Positions 47,929-60,801 of a DNA stretch of 64,000 nucleotides are shown here, in pieces. Below the pieces are notes generated by a model. It saw only the letters and a program-made list of their open reading frames with translations. It did no database searches and was not told the DNA's origin. The number at the start of each line of letters is the position of its first letter. The stretch's first letter is position 1. The position numbers and the translations under genes were made by a program. Origin of the DNA: CAVSRC01 sp963782045 (GTDB lineage: Bacteria; Pseudomonadota; Alphaproteobacteria; Rhizobiales; Kaistiaceae); NCBI GenBank assembly GCA_963782045.1, contig CAWAIR010000033.1, forward strand, positions 124,001-188,000, read 5' to 3'.

Positions 47929-48894
47929 ATGAGCCAGTCCCTGCCGATCGTCGACATGAGCTCGCTATCAACCGGCGGGCGGCACGCCCTCAAGGCGGTT
48001 GCCGACGCAATAGGCAAGGCGGCGCGCGGCCCTGGCTTCTTCTATCTGGTCGGCCACGGCATCGACCCGTCGCTGGTCAGCGCCGTCTTCCGCGAGGCGG
48101 CGCGCTTCTTCGACCTGCCGGAGGCGGACAAGAGCCGGCAGTCGATCAGCCTTTCGCCGCACAACCGCGGCTACGTGGCGATGAAGAGCGAGAGCCTAGA
48201 CCCGACCAAGGAGGCCGACCTCAAGGAGGCATTCAACATCGGCCTCGACCTGTCGCCCAAGGACCCGCGGGTGATGGCCGGCGAACCGTTCCGCGGGGTC
48301 AACCTGTGGCCCGAGCTGACCGGCTGGCGCGAGATCATGCTGACCTATTTCAACGCGGCCTGGTCGGTCGGGCGCGACCTGCACCGGGCGATCGCCGTCG
48401 ATCTCGGCGTCGGCCCCAACTTCTTCGACAAGAAGCTCGACCAGCCGATGGCGACGCTGCGCCTGCTGCACTATCCGCCGCACCCCGACACGGCGCCGGC
48501 TGGCCAGATCGGCGCCGGCGAGCACACCGACTACGGCGACGTCACGCTGCTGCTCACCGATTCGGCCGGCGGACTGGAAGTGAGGCAGCGCGACGGCGAC
48601 TGGATCCCGGCGCCAACGATTCCCGGCGCCTTCATCTGCAACATCGGCGACTGCCTGATGCGCTGGACCAACGACGTCTACGTGTCGACGCCGCACCGGG
48701 TGGTCAATAGCGGCGGCCGCCACCGCTATTCGGTCGCCTTCTTCCTCGACCCCAACCCGGACGCAATCATCGCTTGCCTGCCGACCTGCGTGACGGAGAC
48801 GCGGCCGCCGCGCTATCCGCCGGTGAGCGGCGCCGACTATCTCTCGCAGCGGCTCGACGCCACCTACGGCTTCCGGGCGCGCTCGACCGGCTGA
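47929..48894 (+). CDS. 2-oxoglutarate/Fe(II)-dependent oxygenase (isopenicillin N synthase-like)
   Basis: 321 residues from the ATG at 47929, which has GGAGAG upstream. The N-terminal DIOX_N domain (LPIVDMSSL...GFFYLVGHGI) is followed by the jelly-roll core. That core has iron ligands HTDYGD and PHRVVN and the co-substrate Arg in HRYSVAFF. Such enzymes hydroxylate or desaturate small metabolites, and related proteins include ethylene-forming and flavone-type oxygenases. Substrate unknown. It could be expressed from the sigma factor operon upstream, 129 bases away. Confidence 0.88.
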   Translation: MSQSLPIVDMSSLSTGGRHALKAVADAIGKAARGPGFFYLVGHGIDPSLVSAVFREAARFFDLPEADKSRQSISLSPHNRGYVAMKSESLDPTKEADLKEAFNIGLDLSPKDPRVMAGEPFRGVNLWPELTGWREIMLTYFNAAWSVGRDLHRAIAVDLGVGPNFFDKKLDQPMATLRLLHYPPHPDTAPAGQIGAGEHTDYGDVTLLLTDSAGGLEVRQRDGDWIPAPTIPGAFICNIGDCLMRWTNDVYVSTPHRVVNSGGRHRYSVAFFLDPNPDAIIACLPTCVTETRPPRYPPVSGADYLSQRLDATYGFRARSTG

Positions 48895-48992
48895 AGCCGG
48901 TGGCGCGGCGGCTCGAGGCGCCGCCGGCATGACGCGCAATGCGGCATCCCGCCATGGAAGGCGCGATTCGGCCGAGGCTTCATCGACCGGCG

Positions 48993-49811
48993 TCAAGCGC
49001 AGAGGCGCGAGCCGACGCGGCGGCCGGCGGCCGTGACGATGCCATCGGCACCGCGGGCACCGCCTTCGTCGTCGCCGGCGATCTCGATCAGCCGCGCCCG
49101 ATCGTGGATGGTGACGCGCTCGCGGCGGACGGTGACGACGCCCTCCTCGCGCAGGCTCCTCAGCACGCGATTGACGTGGATGGCGGTGAGGCCGAGAGCG
49201 TCGGCGATCAGGTACTGGCTGAGCGGGCAGTCATAGCCGTCCGGTCCGCTGCGGCCGATGCGCGTGAGGCGGCGTTCGAGCCGGAGCAGGAGATGGGCGA
49301 TGCGGGCGCGGCTGTCCCGCCGGCCGAGGTTGACCAGCTGATCGACCAGGGCCGACTGAACCTGGGCCTGGAGGCGCAGGAAGATCTCCAGGATCTCCGG
49401 CCAGAGGTGCGATGCGCGGCGGAGCAAGTCCAGCGACAGCGAACTCACCACGGCCTCGGTGATGGCTTCGACACCGCGCCCGGCGCCGGGGCGGAAGAGA
49501 TCGCCGAGGCCGATGACGTTGCCCGGTAACAGAATCCCATGCACCTGACGCTCGCCGCTCTGCAGAAGCGTGTAGGCGAAGGCCCAGCCCTCGCGCAGCA
49601 CGTAGGCCGAGCGCCCGGGATCGCCGCCGCCACCGAGCTCGGTGCGTGGCCGCACGGTCACCGGCGGCCCCTGCATGGCGGCGACGATGCGCGCCTGGTC
49701 CTCGGTGAGGGGGTTGAGCGCGCCGATGCGCGCGAGCAGCGGATCGACCGGCTGGATTGCAATCGCCCTGCCGGTGGCAACGCCAACGGCAGGCACAGAC
49801 GAAACGGCCAT
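48993..49811 (-). CDS. Crp/Fnr-family transcriptional regulator
   Basis: 272 residues from the ATG at 49811, which follows GGGAG. The N-terminal cyclic-nucleotide-type beta-roll (RSAYVLREGWAFAYTLLQSGERQVHGILLPGNVIG) and the C-terminal winged helix (LSQYLIADALGLTAIHVNRVLRSLREEGVV) are clear. No FNR-type N-terminal Cys cluster is seen, so oxygen sensing through iron-sulfur is unlikely. Effector unknown. Two small secreted-protein genes with duplicated upstream elements lie just behind it and are candidate targets. Confidence 0.9.
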   Translation of the reverse strand: MAVSSVPAVGVATGRAIAIQPVDPLLARIGALNPLTEDQARIVAAMQGPPVTVRPRTELGGGGDPGRSAYVLREGWAFAYTLLQSGERQVHGILLPGNVIGLGDLFRPGAGRGVEAITEAVVSSLSLDLLRRASHLWPEILEIFLRLQAQVQSALVDQLVNLGRRDSRARIAHLLLRLERRLTRIGRSGPDGYDCPLSQYLIADALGLTAIHVNRVLRSLREEGVVTVRRERVTIHDRARLIEIAGDDEGGARGADGIVTAAGRRVGSRLCA

Positions 49812-49998
49812 GCATCGCTCCCATGACCTCGGCACCCCAGCGACGAGGACATGGCGCGCGGCAGACGGGGTTCAACCTTCGAGAAAATAATGTGCGGCGA
49901 TCGCCTTTTGGCCATGATCGCGGCGGCGGCCGACGGCCGGGCAGCGCTGCTGGAACAAGGCGGCCGGTTGGGGCGACCGCCTTGTTTGATTGCGACGA

Positions 49999-50250
49999 CT
50001 AGTAGCCACTCTCCGGGTTGGCGCACTGCACCGCGCCGCCGATGGCCGAGAGCGCCTTGCCCTCGGTGGCATAGGAGCCGCCAATCTTCTGCTCGCCGCC
50101 GGTGGGCGCGCGGTCAGAGGCGAAGCAGGCGTCGGTGTTGACATCCTGGAGCACCGTCCAGGCGCCGGAGGCATGCATGGTGCGCGCATAGGCTGCCGGG
50201 GCGCTGAGAAGCGCGGCGGCCGCCAGCAGGGGGAACAGGTACTTCTTCAT
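49999..50250 (-). CDS. small secreted two-cysteine protein A
   Basis: 83 residues with signal peptide MKKYLFPLLAAAALLSAPAAYA. The mature part of about 60 residues has the pattern GAWTV...C-A...GGEQ...GGSYA...SA...C...GY, shared with the paralogue at 50484. The two conserved Cys probably form a disulfide in the periplasm. The ATG at 50250 has GGAGC upstream; an in-frame extension to 50283 lacks a ribosome site. Function unknown. Confidence 0.8.
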   Translation of the reverse strand: MKKYLFPLLAAAALLSAPAAYARTMHASGAWTVLQDVNTDACFASDRAPTGGEQKIGGSYATEGKALSAIGGAVQCANPESGY

Positions 50251-50318
50251 CGACTTGCTCCGTGATTGAGCTCCGCGGTTCAAGGGCGCGGGCCTCGGGT
50301 GTCGTCCCGGCAGGAACC

Positions 50319-50378
50319 CTAGGCGCGGGCCAATCGGCGCATGCTAATCTTGATTATGATGGAGAAGATTTAAGGTTT
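50319..50378 (-). repeat. duplicated upstream element, copy 1
   Basis: About 60 bases beginning CTAGGCGCGGG and ending GGAGAAGATTTAAGGTT are repeated at 50912, ahead of the paralogous gene. Within it AATCTT (50346) and AAGATT (50365) form an inverted repeat with a 13-base spacer, a possible regulator site or core promoter. Confidence 0.7.
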
Positions 50379-50483
50379 CCGCGGATGCCGCGGTCGGGCC
50401 AATTGCGGAAAGAGGCGGCACCGCTGCCGATGCCGCCTCCTGCCCAAAAGGTCGCGCGAGACGCGGCCCCACGGCCTTGGTGG

Positions 50484-50729
50484 TCAGTAACCGCCGAGGC
50501 TCCCGCTGCCGCAGGCGCCCATGCGATCGAGCGCGGAAATCGCCGCGCTCTGGTTGGCGTAGGGGCCGCCCACCGTCTGCTGCTGGCCGCCGACGCCGAC
50601 CTGGTGCTCCGCCTGACAGGTGTTCGAGCGCGAGTGGTAAACGATGTACCAGGGACCGCTCGCGGCGAAGGCCGCCGAAGACACGGTGAGCGCGAGAGCT
50701 GCCAGCGCAGGGAAGAGAAGCTTCTTCAT
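50484..50729 (-). CDS. small secreted two-cysteine protein B (paralogue of A)
   Basis: 81 residues with signal peptide MKKLLFPALAALALTVSSAAFA. The mature part GPWYIVYHSRSNTC...GGQQQTVGGPYA...SALDRMGAC...GGY aligns along its whole length with protein A. The ATG at 50729 has GGAG eight bases upstream and is preferred to the ATG at 50735 and the GTG at 50738. It arose with A by tandem duplication together with its upstream element. Function unknown. Confidence 0.8.
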   Translation of the reverse strand: MKKLLFPALAALALTVSSAAFAASGPWYIVYHSRSNTCQAEHQVGVGGQQQTVGGPYANQSAAISALDRMGACGSGSLGGY

Positions 50730-50911
50730 TTCCATCACTCCATTGAGACTGACCCGGCGATGCCGAACTTGACGCGCCGAACGCCGGAAACCGACAGCGA
50801 CCTCACGCCGATGCGGCGTGTCTTCGATGACGAAGATTTTGGGGTTGCCGATCGAGATCCGACACGACCGACGGCAGCGCTAGGCGCTTGTGTTATCGCC
50901 CGCCGGCAACG

Positions 50912-50970
50912 CTAGGCGCGGGGCGACAGACGCGCGCTAATCCTGGTTATGATGGAGAAGATTTAAGGTT
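50912..50970 (-). repeat. duplicated upstream element, copy 2
   Basis: Second copy of the element at 50319: CTAGGCGCGGGG, then CTAATCCTGGTTATGATGG and GAGAAGATTTAAGGTT. AATCCT (50939) and AAGATT (50958) keep the inverted repeat with one change. It is about 180 bases before protein B; the gene-free stretch 50739-51080 otherwise holds only the hairpin at 50995. Confidence 0.7.
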
Positions 50971-50994
50971 CGCGGACCATGCGCATCAACGTCG

Positions 50995-51028
50995 GAAGCG
51001 GACCGGCGCTGTGGCGCCGATCCGCTTC
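50995..51028 (-). terminator. hairpin after malonyl-CoA decarboxylase
   Basis: GAAGCGGA-C-CGGCGC and GCGCCG-A-TCCGCTTC pair around a TGTG loop (14 pairs with one mismatch). It lies 52 bases past the mcd stop on the minus strand. There is no T-run, so it may act as a message-stabilising hairpin. Confidence 0.5.
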
Positions 51029-51080
51029 ACGATTCACAAAATGTTGAGAGCCCGGTGACAGATCGCCGGGGAGCGGACGA

Positions 51081-52526
51081 CTACGCCTCGTGGGTGCGCG
51101 CCGCGGCGACCAGCCTGGCAGCGGCGCGGCGCTCAGACGCGGTCGGCCGTTCGCGTCGCGGCCCCTGCCGGCCGGCCGGCAGCACACGGCGCACCAGGGG
51201 CGAGGCGATCACCTCGTCGCGCTCGGCATAGGCCTCGTGGTTCCGCTCGATGGTGCGCGGATCGTAGAGGTAGTTGACCATCAGGCCATAGGATTGCTCG
51301 AGCCCCTTTGGCGAGGTGTCGCCGAGCATGTTGAGCCGCTCGAGGCGGGCGCCGTTGCCGAGATGGAAGCGGGCGACGGAATCGATGAGCTGGCCGCGGC
51401 CGTCGCGCGCCTCAAGGAAATAGGCCGAGGCGGCGGCAAGGAACGGCGGGCCGATCTGCTCGACCAGGCGCGGGTCGGCGTGCCAGCCGGGCGTGTCGAG
51501 GGCGGCAAGCGCGGCGCGGGTCTCCGGCCCGAGCGCCGCCTCCTCCTCCGCCGCCTTGCGCTCGGCGTCGAGCCAGCGGGCGAAGCGGGGCACGGGCGAG
51601 AGGGTGACGAAGGTGGTGAGGCCGGGAAACTCCTGCCTGAGGTCCTCGACCACCTGCTTGATGAGGAAGCTGCCGAAGCTGACGCCGGCGAGCCCGCGCT
51701 GGGTGTTGGAGATCGAATAGAAGACGGCGGTGGTCGCCTGCTCGGCCGTGATCGGTTCGCGGGCGGTATCGAGGATCGAGGCGATGCGACCCGGTATCTC
51801 GCGGGTGAAGGCGACCTCGACGAAGATCAGCGGATCGTCGGGCAGGCGCGGGTGGAAGAAGCCGTAGCAGCGCCGGTCGGGCGGACCCAGCCGGTTCTTG
51901 AGATCGTCCCAGCCGTGAATGGCATGAACCGCTTCGTAGCGGATGAGCTTTTCGAGCACGCTCGCCGGCGTGTCCCAATCGATCGGCCTGAGGACCAGAA
52001 AGCCGCGATTGAACCAGGCGGAAAAGAGATGGACGAAATCGGCATCGACCGGTGCCAGCGCCGGATCGTCCTTGCAGGCGTCCATCAGCATCTCGCGCAT
52101 GCGGATGAGCGCGGCGGTGCCGCCCGGGGCGACGTTCAGGCGGCGGATGAGTTCCTGGCGGCGCGGCTCGCTCGCCCGCTGGAGCCCGGCCAGCGGCCTC
52201 GGCCCGGCGGCGCCACGCCAGGCATCGATGGCCGCTTCGATGGCCTCGTCGTCGGCGCCGAAGTGGCTGGCAAGCGCCTCGAGGAAGGTGCGCTGGGCCT
52301 CGGCGTCGGCGGCCTCGAACTCGGCAAGCAGGCGCTCGGCGAGCACCAGACCCGACGCCTCGCCGCGGCGCGACAGCAGCTCATCGCCGAGCGCGACCAG
52401 CCCGGCCCCGCCGCGGGCGGTGAGCGCCGCCAACTCGTCGCCGCGGAAGAGCGCCCGGCCACGGGCCGATATGGCGTCGAGCAACTCCGACAGGAGAGCC
52501 GACCGTGTTCGCCGCTGCGCCTTCAT
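51081..52526 (-). CDS. malonyl-CoA decarboxylase
   Basis: 481 residues. Converts malonyl-CoA to acetyl-CoA and CO2. The N-terminal helical domain is followed by the GNAT-like catalytic domain with the conserved HPRLPDDPLIFVEVA, the FYSISNTQRGLAGVSFG stretch with the catalytic Ser, and the C-terminal His region HLGNGARLERLNMLGD...NYLYD. Normal length for bacterial enzymes. The usual partner matB is not nearby. The ATG at 52526 is where homology begins. Confidence 0.93.
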   Translation of the reverse strand: MKAQRRTRSALLSELLDAISARGRALFRGDELAALTARGGAGLVALGDELLSRRGEASGLVLAERLLAEFEAADAEAQRTFLEALASHFGADDEAIEAAIDAWRGAAGPRPLAGLQRASEPRRQELIRRLNVAPGGTAALIRMREMLMDACKDDPALAPVDADFVHLFSAWFNRGFLVLRPIDWDTPASVLEKLIRYEAVHAIHGWDDLKNRLGPPDRRCYGFFHPRLPDDPLIFVEVAFTREIPGRIASILDTAREPITAEQATTAVFYSISNTQRGLAGVSFGSFLIKQVVEDLRQEFPGLTTFVTLSPVPRFARWLDAERKAAEEEAALGPETRAALAALDTPGWHADPRLVEQIGPPFLAAASAYFLEARDGRGQLIDSVARFHLGNGARLERLNMLGDTSPKGLEQSYGLMVNYLYDPRTIERNHEAYAERDEVIASPLVRRVLPAGRQGPRRERPTASERRAAARLVAAARTHEA

Positions 52527-52679
52527 GTCCGTTCGCCTCGCCTGTGCAGCACCGGGTGCCCGGCATCCTCGCCCTAATATGTGGCTTTCCACCGCATGAC
52601 CCAAGCGGCTGCTTCGCCCGTGCACAGCAGTTGCGCTTTCCTGCTTGACTGCAACGCTGGCGCACAACCAAGATAGACC

Positions 52680-52693
52680 TCAAAGCGCTTTGA
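52680..52693. promoter_or_regulatory. LacI-type operator palindrome
   Basis: TCAAAGCGCTTTGA, a perfect 14-bp palindrome with a central CG, the form bound by LacI-family sugar repressors. It lies 152 bases before the sugar-binding protein gene, in the 318-base gene-free interval after mcd. No LacI gene occurs in the window. Confidence 0.75.
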
Positions 52694-52844
52694 AGGCTTG
52701 CGTCTCGTTGGAGGACATGGCGCGCGCTTCACAAGGTCCGCGCCAAGACGGATTCAAGGCGTTTTTGGGGGAGGAACCGCGACTTCGCACGCTGGCGGAG
52801 CGTTTCTTCCTTCCTGAACCACGCTCTAGGGAGGAGACGAAAAG

Positions 52845-54122
52845 ATGAAACTTCACCAAGGACTTCTGGCCCTGGTGGGAGCGCTCGCGATTGCCGGACC
52901 CGCTTCGGCGGTGGAACTGCACATCGTTTTCGGCAACACCGGCCAAGACCTGACCTACCTGCAGAAGCAGTTCGTCGCGTACGAGAAGATGACGGGCGAC
53001 AAGGTCACCGTCGTGCCGATGCCGTCATCGACCACCGACCAGTTCGGCCAGTACCGGCTGTGGCTGGCTGCCGGCAACGCCGACATCGACGTCTACATGA
53101 CCGACGTCATCTGGGCGCCGCAGCTTGCCGACCATTTCGTCGATCTGACCGACGCGGCCAAGAAGGCCGGTCGCTCGACGAGAACTTCCCGTCGATCATC
53201 GAGTCGCAGACCGTCAACGGCAAGCTCGTCGCGCTGCCGATCTTCACCGACGCGCCGGCGCTCTACTACCGCAAGGATCTGCTCGACAAGTACAGCAAGC
53301 CGGTGCCCACGACCTGGCAGGAGATGGCCGACGACCGCCAAGATCATCATGGACAAGGAGCGGGCGGCCGGAAACAAGGACATGTGGGGCTTCGTCTTCC
53401 AGGGCAACGCCTATGAAGGCCTGACCTGCGACGCGCTCGAGTGGGTCAAGTCCTATGGCGGCGGCCAGATCGTCGAGCCGGACGGCTCCATCACGATCAA
53501 CAACCCCAAGGCGGCTGCCGCCATCGACGAGGCCAAGAGCTGGGTCGGCACGATCTCGCCGCCGGGCGTGCTCGGCTATCAGGAAGAGGAAAGCCGCGGC
53601 GTCTGGCAGACCGGCAATTCGGTCTTCATGCGCAACTGGCCCTATGCCTATTCGCTCGGCAACAGCGCCGACAGCCCGATCAAGGGCAAGTTCGACGTGG
53701 CCACGCTGCCGGCCGGCCCGGCGGCGACACGCCTCGGCGGCCACGCTCGGCGGCTGGAACCTGGCGGTGTCGAAGTACTCGCAAGAACCAGGACGCGGCG
53801 ATCAAGCTGGCCGCTGTTCATGGCGTCGCCCGAGATTCCAGAAGCGGCTGCGCCATCGAGCTGTCAGCCACCTGCCGACGATCATCGTCGCGTCTATGAT
53901 GATCCGGAGGTCGCCAAGGCCCAGCCGATCATCCCGCACTGGAAGGACGTCTGCCTGAACGCCGTGCCGCGCCCGTCGGCTCCGACCAAGGGCAAGTACA
54001 ACGAGGTCTCGAGCGACTTCTGGACCGCCGTGCACAACACGCTGGCGGGCGACGGCTCCGCGGCCGACAACCTGGCGCTGCTCGAAGCCCAGCTGACCAA
54101 GCTCAAGGGCTCGGCCTGGTAG
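52845..54122 (+). CDS. alpha-glucoside/trehalose-type sugar-binding protein (many frame breaks)
   Basis: Extracellular solute-binding family 1 protein, about 420 residues when repaired. The signal peptide MKLHQGLLALVGALAIAGPASA precedes VELHIVFGNTGQDLTYL. STTDQFGQYRLWLAAGNADIDVY and TDAPALYYRKDLL are typical of the alpha-glucoside/trehalose/palatinose importer group. At least ten codons contain two alternative bases: Ala GC(C/G) at 53168, Ser TC(G/C) at 53781, Ala GC(T/G) at 53815, Ile AT(T/C) at 53837, and Ser TC(A/G/C) at 53866. Collapsing them gives an unbroken family sequence, so I annotate one gene. AGGAG nine bases before the ATG. Confidence 0.88.
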   Translation: MKLHQGLLALVGALAIAGPASAVELHIVFGNTGQDLTYLQKQFVAYEKMTGDKVTVVPMPSSTTDQFGQYRLWLAAGNADIDVYMTDVIWAPQLADHFVDLTDAAKKAGRSTRTSRRSSSRRPSTASSSRCRSSPTRRRSTTARICSTSTASRCPRPGRRWPTTAKIIMDKERAAGNKDMWGFVFQGNAYEGLTCDALEWVKSYGGGQIVEPDGSITINNPKAAAAIDEAKSWVGTISPPGVLGYQEEESRGVWQTGNSVFMRNWPYAYSLGNSADSPIKGKFDVATLPAGPAATRLGGHARRLEPGGVEVLARTRTRRSSWPLFMASPEIPEAAAPSSCQPPADDHRRVYDDPEVAKAQPIIPHWKDVCLNAVPRPSAPTKGKYNEVSSDFWTAVHNTLAGDGSAADNLALLEAQLTKLKGSAW

Positions 54123-54289
54123 GTCCGTCCGGACGTCGGCGGGCTGGCGGCCATCCGCCGGCGGCGCCTTGCGTGGAGCCGCGGCGCGGCCGGGGCAAGG
54201 CTCGGATGTCCGGCCCGTCACGCGAACTCCAAGTCGGCCGATGGACGCAGACATGCCGCGGCTGCGCATCGGCATGGAGCGGATGCTCG

Positions 54290-55276
54290 ATGACAACGCA
54301 TGCGACAGCGCCGGCGTTCCGGCTGCGCCTCGCGCAAGCATCACCGCTCGAAGCTGCAGCGTCTCGCGCTGCGGTCGGCTGGCTGTTCCTGGTGCCGATG
54401 CTGGTCGGCGCTCGCCGTCGTCGCCGGCTGGCCGCTTGCTCCGCACCATCTATTTCGGCTTCACCGACGCCTCGCTCGACAACCTCGAACCGGCGCCAAG
54501 TTGATCGGCTTCGACAATTATCTGACGCTGGATCACGCTGCCGAGCGGCAAGGTCATCTATTCGGGCATCCTGGTCGATCCGCAATGGTGGAACGCGGTC
54601 TGGAACACGTTGCGTTTCGCCGTCGATCTCGGTGCGGCTCGAGACCGTGCTCGGCATGCTGGTCGCGCTGGTGCTCAACGCCGAGTTCAAGGGCCGCGGC
54701 ATCGTGCGCGCCGCCATCCTGGTTCCCTGGGCGATCCCGACCATCGTCTCGGCCAAGATGTGGGCATGGATGCTCAACGACCAGTTCGGCATCATCAACG
54801 ACATGCTCATGCGCCTCGGCCTGATCGACTCACAAGATCGCCTGGACGGCCAACGCCGAGCACGGCGATGATCGCGGTGCTCATCGTCGACATCTGGAAG
54901 ACGACGCCCTTCATGGCGCTGCTGATCCTCGCCGGCCTGCAGATGATCCCGCGCGACATCTACGAGGCGGCCAGGATCGACGGCGTCCACCCGCTCAAGG
55001 TGTTCTGGAGGGTGACGCTGCCGCTGGTGCGGCCGGCGCTGATGGTCGCGGTGATCTTCCGCGTGCTCGACGCGCTGCGCATCTTCGACCTGATCTACGT
55101 GCTGACGCCGAACATCGACGCAGACCAAGACCATGTCGGTGCTCGCCCGCAGAACCTGTTCGACTTCGACAAGTTCGCCTACGGCTCGGCGGCATCGACC
55201 CTGCTGTTCCTGATCATCGCGATGATGACCGTGCTCTACATCTGGCTCGGCCGGGTCAACTCGGCGAGGGCGTCCG

Positions 55277-55280
<4 letters not shown>
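54290..55280 (+). CDS. alpha-glucoside ABC transporter permease 1 (MalF-like; many frame breaks)
   Basis: Inner-membrane permease. The repaired sequence runs WLFLVPMLVALAVVAGWPLLRTIYFGFTDA, then LETVLGMLVALVLN, and has the coupling loop EAARIDGVHPLKVFWRVTLPLVRPAL. About ten doubled bases occur, for example Leu CT(T/G), Val/Ile (G/A)TC at 54628-54629 and Ala GC(A/G) near 55125, plus a few places where a base seems missing (near 55152 and 55262). The start is uncertain; the ATG at 54290 is a guess. The stop overlaps the next gene (ATGA at 55277). Confidence 0.82.
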
Positions 55281-56117
<837 letters not shown>

Positions 56118-56131
56118 GCAGGAGCGGCAGC

Positions 56132-57230
<1,099 letters not shown>

Positions 57231-57269
57231 GGGTCAGAAGCCAGGCTTCTGCAAGACCAAACTGCAATC

Positions 57270-58907
<1,638 letters not shown>

Positions 58908-58987
58908 AACGGCAATATTTCCCCGGAACCGGTCACCGCCGCGCGGGTTGACCGCAGGGAACCCCCTCCGGGGGCTGCCCTCATGGT

Positions 58988-59022
58988 GCGCGCCGGCTTG
59001 CGGCCGGCGCGCCGATCTTCTT
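58988..59022 (+). terminator. terminator of the sugar operon
   Basis: Perfect 10-bp stem GCGCGCCGGC/GCCGGCGCGC with a 5-base loop, followed by the T-rich CGATCTTCTTT, 80 bases past the glucosidase stop. Confidence 0.75.
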
Positions 59023-59058
59023 TGCCCGCCCCTCCCGCCAACCCTGACGAGGAGCGAG

Positions 59059-60336
59059 ATGACGTCAGGCTACATCTTCCTGATCCTCGGCCTGCTGGTT
59101 CTCGCCTCGGCCTGGCTACCGCTGTTCATGCGCGGGCTGCCGGTGTCGCTGGCCGTGGTCGCGGTCGCGGCCGGCTACGTCTTCTTCTCGGTCGCCGGCA
59201 TCCATGAGCTCAGCGTCGAGGAGCTCAACTGGACCGAACAATTGACGCGGGTGGCGCTGGTGCTGGCGATCATGGCGGCCGGACTGAGCATCGATCGCCC
59301 GCTGTCGCGCCACACCTGGAGCAGCGCCGCCTGGCTGCTGGCGATCGGACTGCCGCTGACCCTGGTGCTGACGGCGGCCCTCGGCGTCTTCGTCCTGCAA
59401 CTGCCTGTGGGCCTGGCGGTGCTGATGGCGGCGGTGCTGACGCCGACCGACCCGGTGCTGGCCGGACCGGTGGAAGTGGGGCCGCCGGGCTCGGGGCCGG
59501 AGCGGGAAGTCCGCTTCGCGCTCACGGCCGAGGCCGGGGTCAACGACGGCCTCGCCTTCCCCTTCGTCGTCCTCGGCCTGATGCTGGTCTCGCATGGCGC
59601 CTCCGCCGGGGCGCTGGTGCACTGGTTCGGCATCGCGTTCCTGGGCAAGACGCTGGGCGCGGCCGTGATCGGCGGCCTGGTCGGCTGGCTGATCGTGCTC
59701 GGCAACCGCTACCTGCCCGATCGCATGCGCCTGCAGGCGTCGGGGTCGGGGACGGTTGCCCTCGGCCTGACCTTCTTCGCCTTCGGCGTGGCCGAGGTGA
59801 TCTCCGCCAACGGCTTCGTCGCGGTGTTCGCCACGGCGGTCAGCATCCGCAGGGTGGCGCGCACCACTGATTACCTCCGCCAGCTCCACGGCTTCGCGGT
59901 CGACGTCGAGAAGGTGGTCACGATGCTGGTGCTGGCCATCTTCGGCGGCCTGGTCGCCATCGGCGTGATCGGCAGCATCACCTGGCGGGAGGTGGCCTTC
60001 GTGGCCGGCACGCTGCTGGTCGCGCGGCCGATCGCCGTTCTCATCGCCACACCGGCGGCGCCCTTTTCGCGGCGGGAACGCTTGGCGACCGGCTATCTCG
60101 GCGTGCGCGGCCTCGCCTCGCTCTATTACGCGGTGCACGCGGCGGGCTCGCTCAGCGGCGACGACCGCGCCGCCGTGCTGTCGATCGTCGCGCTGGTGGT
60201 GCTTTCCTCCGCCGTCCTCTATGGCGTCACCGCCGACGCCGTCATGCGCTGGGTCGATAACGACGGCGCATCCGGCGATGACGCCGCGGTGCGGCTGGGC
60301 GAGGCGGCCGAGCGCAGGCCGCCGGATGCCGCCTGA
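59059..60336 (+). CDS. CPA1-type cation/proton antiporter
   Basis: 425 residues with about 12 membrane spans. AAVLTPTDPVLAGPV and LTAEAGVNDGLAFPF carry the paired acidic residues (TDP and ND) of sodium/proton antiporters of the NhaP/CPA1 class. GVRGLASLYYAVHA is the C-terminal conserved helix. It exchanges monovalent cations for protons at the inner membrane; ion preference unknown. The ATG at 59059 follows GAGGAGCGAG. Confidence 0.9.
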   Translation: MTSGYIFLILGLLVLASAWLPLFMRGLPVSLAVVAVAAGYVFFSVAGIHELSVEELNWTEQLTRVALVLAIMAAGLSIDRPLSRHTWSSAAWLLAIGLPLTLVLTAALGVFVLQLPVGLAVLMAAVLTPTDPVLAGPVEVGPPGSGPEREVRFALTAEAGVNDGLAFPFVVLGLMLVSHGASAGALVHWFGIAFLGKTLGAAVIGGLVGWLIVLGNRYLPDRMRLQASGSGTVALGLTFFAFGVAEVISANGFVAVFATAVSIRRVARTTDYLRQLHGFAVDVEKVVTMLVLAIFGGLVAIGVIGSITWREVAFVAGTLLVARPIAVLIATPAAPFSRRERLATGYLGVRGLASLYYAVHAAGSLSGDDRAAVLSIVALVVLSSAVLYGVTADAVMRWVDNDGASGDDAAVRLGEAAERRPPDAA

Positions 60337-60401
60337 CGCCGAAGGGGCCATGGAACGCAATGCGCGGGCCAGTACGGTGCGTCGAGCGCAAGCGCCTGCC
60401 T

Positions 60402-60605
60402 CTATTCGTCCCTGCCGAGGCCGGCATCACGCCCGTCGCCGTCGCCGGGGCGGCCGGCCGGCCGGTTCCAATCGACGTGATGGCAGGTGGGGCACAGGAA
60501 GACGAGAAAGTATTCGCCCCGGGACCAGCCTTCGATCCGGGCCCGGAACTGCGTGTCTGCACCACACTGGGTACACTTCGTCACTGCGCGCACTTTTGTT
60601 AGCAT
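60402..60605 (-). CDS. small zinc-ribbon protein, hypothetical
   Basis: 67 residues from the ATG at 60605. Two CxxC pairs (CTQCG and CPTCHH) about 28 residues apart form a zinc ribbon, and the tail is Arg/Gly/Asp-rich. Such small ribbons often bind nucleic acid or a partner protein. An internal GTG would give 61 residues. It is convergent with the antiporter gene. Its reality rests on the metal motif only. Confidence 0.6.
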   Translation of the reverse strand: MLTKVRAVTKCTQCGADTQFRARIEGWSRGEYFLVFLCPTCHHVDWNRPAGRPGDGDGRDAGLGRDE

Positions 60606-60801
60606 GGCAAAACGACAGTCGAAATCCAAGCGGTCAACCGCGTAGCGGCCATTCCGTTCCACAGACCCACCCGGTTCGCCTCCGGCAGCCGGGTTGCTGT
60701 ACACTCACCATTCATGTCTGATCAGCATGTTAGGGTCGCTCTTCACCGGGTGTGAACCATGACCAGGCTGCGGCGGCAGTCGATGGGCGGATGCCGGAAT
60801 C

